In this document: one piece after another, positions 5,517-7,075 of the stretch
Position numbering within the stretch: position 1 is the first letter of the stretch
Layout: the number at the start of each line of letters is the position of its first letter
Assembly: GCA_937873285.1 (NCBI GenBank)
Contig: CALMNV010000280.1
Span: forward strand, 1-7,075
Length of the DNA: 7,075 nucleotides
Direction of reading: 5' to 3'
Origin: an uncultured Intrasporangium sp.
GTDB taxonomy: Bacteria; Actinomycetota; Actinomycetes; Actinomycetales; Dermatophilaceae
Position numbers and translations under genes: made by a program
The notes under the pieces: model-generated
Told to the model about the DNA's origin: nothing
Seen by the model: the letters and a program-made list of their open reading frames with translations, nothing else
The model's database searches: none

Positions 5517-7075
5517 GTGCGCACCGGGCCCCGCGTGTCGGCGTGTCCCGCGCCCGGTGCTGCCGGTGGTCGGGCGCGAGGCCAGGGCTCCGGTGCGGCG
5601 GTCGTCGTGCGGGACCTCGGCTGGCGGCCGTTCGGGCGGGTGCGTCCAGTGCTCTCGCACCTGCACCTGAGCATCCGTCCCGGCGAGCGGGTGCTGCTCG
5701 CCGGGCCCAGCGGCTCCGGCAAGTCGACGCTGCTGCGCGCGCTCGCGGGGGTCCGCCCCACGGTCGCCGCCGGCGGCCCGCCCGCCGCCTTCACGCGCGC
5801 CGGTCGGGAGCCGCAGCAGGTGCCGGGGGCGGTGGGCCTCGTCCTGCAGGACCCCGGCGCCGGGGTCGTGGCCTCCACGCTGGGCCGGGATGTCGCCTTC
5901 GGGCTGGAGAACGTGCAGGTGCCTCCGGCAGAGATGCCGTGCCGGGTGGCCGCCGCGCTCGCGGAGGTCGGCCTGTCGATGGCGGCGGACAGCCCCCCGG
6001 CCACCTTGAGCGGCGGGGAGCTGCAGCGGCTGTCCCTCGCGGGAGCGCTGGCCCTCGAGCCGCGCCTGCTGCTCCTCGACGAGCCGACCGCGATGCTCGA
6101 CGCCGAGACGGCCGCGACCGTCCGCTCCGTCGTCGCCGAGGTCGTCGCCCGTCGAGGCCTGACGCTCGTCGTCGTCGAGCATCGCCTGGAGGGGTGGCTC
6201 GACCTCGTGGACCGGCTGATCGTGCTCGACGTGGACGGTGCGCTCGTCGCCGACGGGCCCCCGGGTGACGTGCTGCGCGACCACGCGGACGTGTTGACGG
6301 CCCAGGGCATCTGGGCACCAGGCGCACCGGAGCCCGAGCCGCTGCGGCTCGACCTGCCACCGCTGCCGCCGCCGGCGACGTCGCCGCTGCCGGCTCCCGT
6401 GCCGGCGGCTGCCACTGCCGAGGCCGTCACCGTGGTCCACCGCAGCCGGCGCCTCGGTCAGCCGGCACGCGCCACCGTCGCCGTGCGGGACGTCGACCTG
6501 ACAGTGCGGCCGGCGGAGTCTCTGGCCCTCGTCGGTCCGAGCGGATCCGGCAAGTCCTCGCTCCTGCTGGCCCTGGGCGGCCTCGTGGCACCGGCCGCCG
6601 GCACTGTCACGCTGTCGGGCAGCCCGGGCGCCGCGCCCCACGAGCTGCCCTCGACCGAGCTGGCTCGCCGCGTGGCGTGGGTGCCGCAGCGCGCCGCCAC
6701 GACCCTGGTCGGGCGCACTGTGCGTGACGAGCTCCTGACCACTCCACGAGCTCTCGGCCTGGACCCGGCGGCCGTGGCGGACCGGGCCGACCGGCTGCTG
6801 ACGGCGCTCGGGCTCGCCTCCCTCGCGGCGGCCGATCCCCGCACCCTCTCCGGTGGCGAGCAGCGCCGGCTCGCCGTGGCGGTCGCCGTGCTGCACGCGC
6901 CAGGCCTGCTCCTCGCCGACGAGCCGACCGTGGGCCAGGACCGGCACACGTGGGCAGCCGTGATGGGGGTGCTCGAGCACGCGCGTCGTGAGGGCGGCGG
7001 CGTCGTCGTCGCCACGCACGACCCTGGCGTGCTCGCCTGGGCGCGCCGCACCGTCCGGCTGGTCGGTGGCGGCCA
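5517..7075 (+). CDS. ykoD: YkoD-type double ATPase of the ECF transporter, 3' partial
   Basis: Energy-coupling ATPase with two complete ABC domains in one chain; 519 residues are visible and the frame is still open at the window edge. Domain 1: Walker A GPSGSGKS at 63-70, Q-loop Q111, signature LSGGE at 164-168, Walker B LLLLDEP at 184-190, switch H222. A proline/alanine-rich linker follows (about 267-300). Domain 2: Walker A GPSGSGKS at 340-347, Q391, LSGGE at 444-448, Walker B LLLADEP at 464-470 and H501. Both sites keep the catalytic Glu (E189, E469), so both may hydrolyse ATP. It should sit on the inner face of the membrane and drive YkoE through a T component (ykoC), expected next. Start uncertain: GTG 5517 is chosen, 4 nt after ykoE; GTG 5535 is possible. 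CTG 5505 would overlap ykoE and has a GGGAG Shine-Dalgarno 7 nt before it. The frame is closed upstream by a stop at 5463-5465. Confidence 0.93.
   Translation, partial: MRTGPRVSACPAPGAAGGRARGQGSGAAVVVRDLGWRPFGRVRPVLSHLHLSIRPGERVLLAGPSGSGKSTLLRALAGVRPTVAAGGPPAAFTRAGREPQQVPGAVGLVLQDPGAGVVASTLGRDVAFGLENVQVPPAEMPCRVAAALAEVGLSMAADSPPATLSGGELQRLSLAGALALEPRLLLLDEPTAMLDAETAATVRSVVAEVVARRGLTLVVVEHRLEGWLDLVDRLIVLDVDGALVADGPPGDVLRDHADVLTAQGIWAPGAPEPEPLRLDLPPLPPPATSPLPAPVPAAATAEAVTVVHRSRRLGQPARATVAVRDVDLTVRPAESLALVGPSGSGKSSLLLALGGLVAPAAGTVTLSGSPGAAPHELPSTELARRVAWVPQRAATTLVGRTVRDELLTTPRALGLDPAAVADRADRLLTALGLASLAAADPRTLSGGEQRRLAVAVAVLHAPGLLLADEPTVGQDRHTWAAVMGVLEHARREGGGVVVATHDPGVLAWARRTVRLVGGG

Noticed and set aside
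5448..7019. Long minus-strand open frames (also 4766-6430 and 2350-3639)
   Set aside because: They are antisense to genes with strong motifs, show low-complexity Arg/Gly/Ser composition, and are expected in DNA of this GC content.
1..7075. A new defence, mobile or CRISPR-like system
   Set aside because: Every gene fits a known metabolic, transport or small conserved family; no integrase, transposase, spacer array, tRNA border or sharp composition change is seen.

Overview
The window comes from a very GC-rich actinobacterial chromosome. The GC content, the GTG starts, the small DUF1918 and DUF4235 proteins and the type of hut cluster all fit Actinomycetota, and a Micrococcales/Intrasporangiaceae-like host is my guess. 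I see no mobile element, CRISPR array, tRNA or rRNA. The layout is ordinary and tightly packed.

Left part (1-3696, + strand): the end of a histidine-utilisation (hut) operon. It holds an M20-family amidohydrolase of the allantoate/N-carbamoyl-amino-acid type (5' end outside the window), then hutF (formimidoylglutamate deiminase), then hutI (imidazolonepropionase). The genes overlap by ATGA and GTGA junctions, so they are probably translationally coupled. HutI opens imidazolonepropionate to N-formimino-L-glutamate, and HutF deaminates this to N-formyl-L-glutamate. The coupled M20 enzyme is in the right place to do the last step, release of glutamate, which is normally the job of HutG.

Middle part (3685-4530, - strand): two small housekeeping-type genes of unknown function, a DUF1918 protein whose 3' end overlaps the end of hutI by 12 bp, and a DUF4235 protein. 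Between them lies a GC-rich intergenic stretch with a 13-bp tandem repeat directly beside a perfect 43-nt inverted repeat that looks like a (possibly bidirectional) terminator.

Right part (4531-7075, + strand): a thiamine-regulated uptake operon. A good promoter is followed by a TPP riboswitch whose helices P1-P5 can all be drawn, then ykoE (ECF-transporter substrate-binding membrane protein, probably for the thiamine precursor hydroxymethylpyrimidine), then ykoD, a double ATPase that runs off the end of the window. The T component (ykoC) is expected just outside. When TPP is plentiful the riboswitch should turn the operon off.

The least expected signal is compositional. The 6-mer GTATGC/GCATAC occurs eight times, and synonymous codon choice, including an otherwise very rare ATA isoleucine codon, is bent to produce it, while the CpG-containing counterpart GTACGC/GCGTAC was not seen. 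This suggests a methylation/deamination footprint or a selected genome-wide word.
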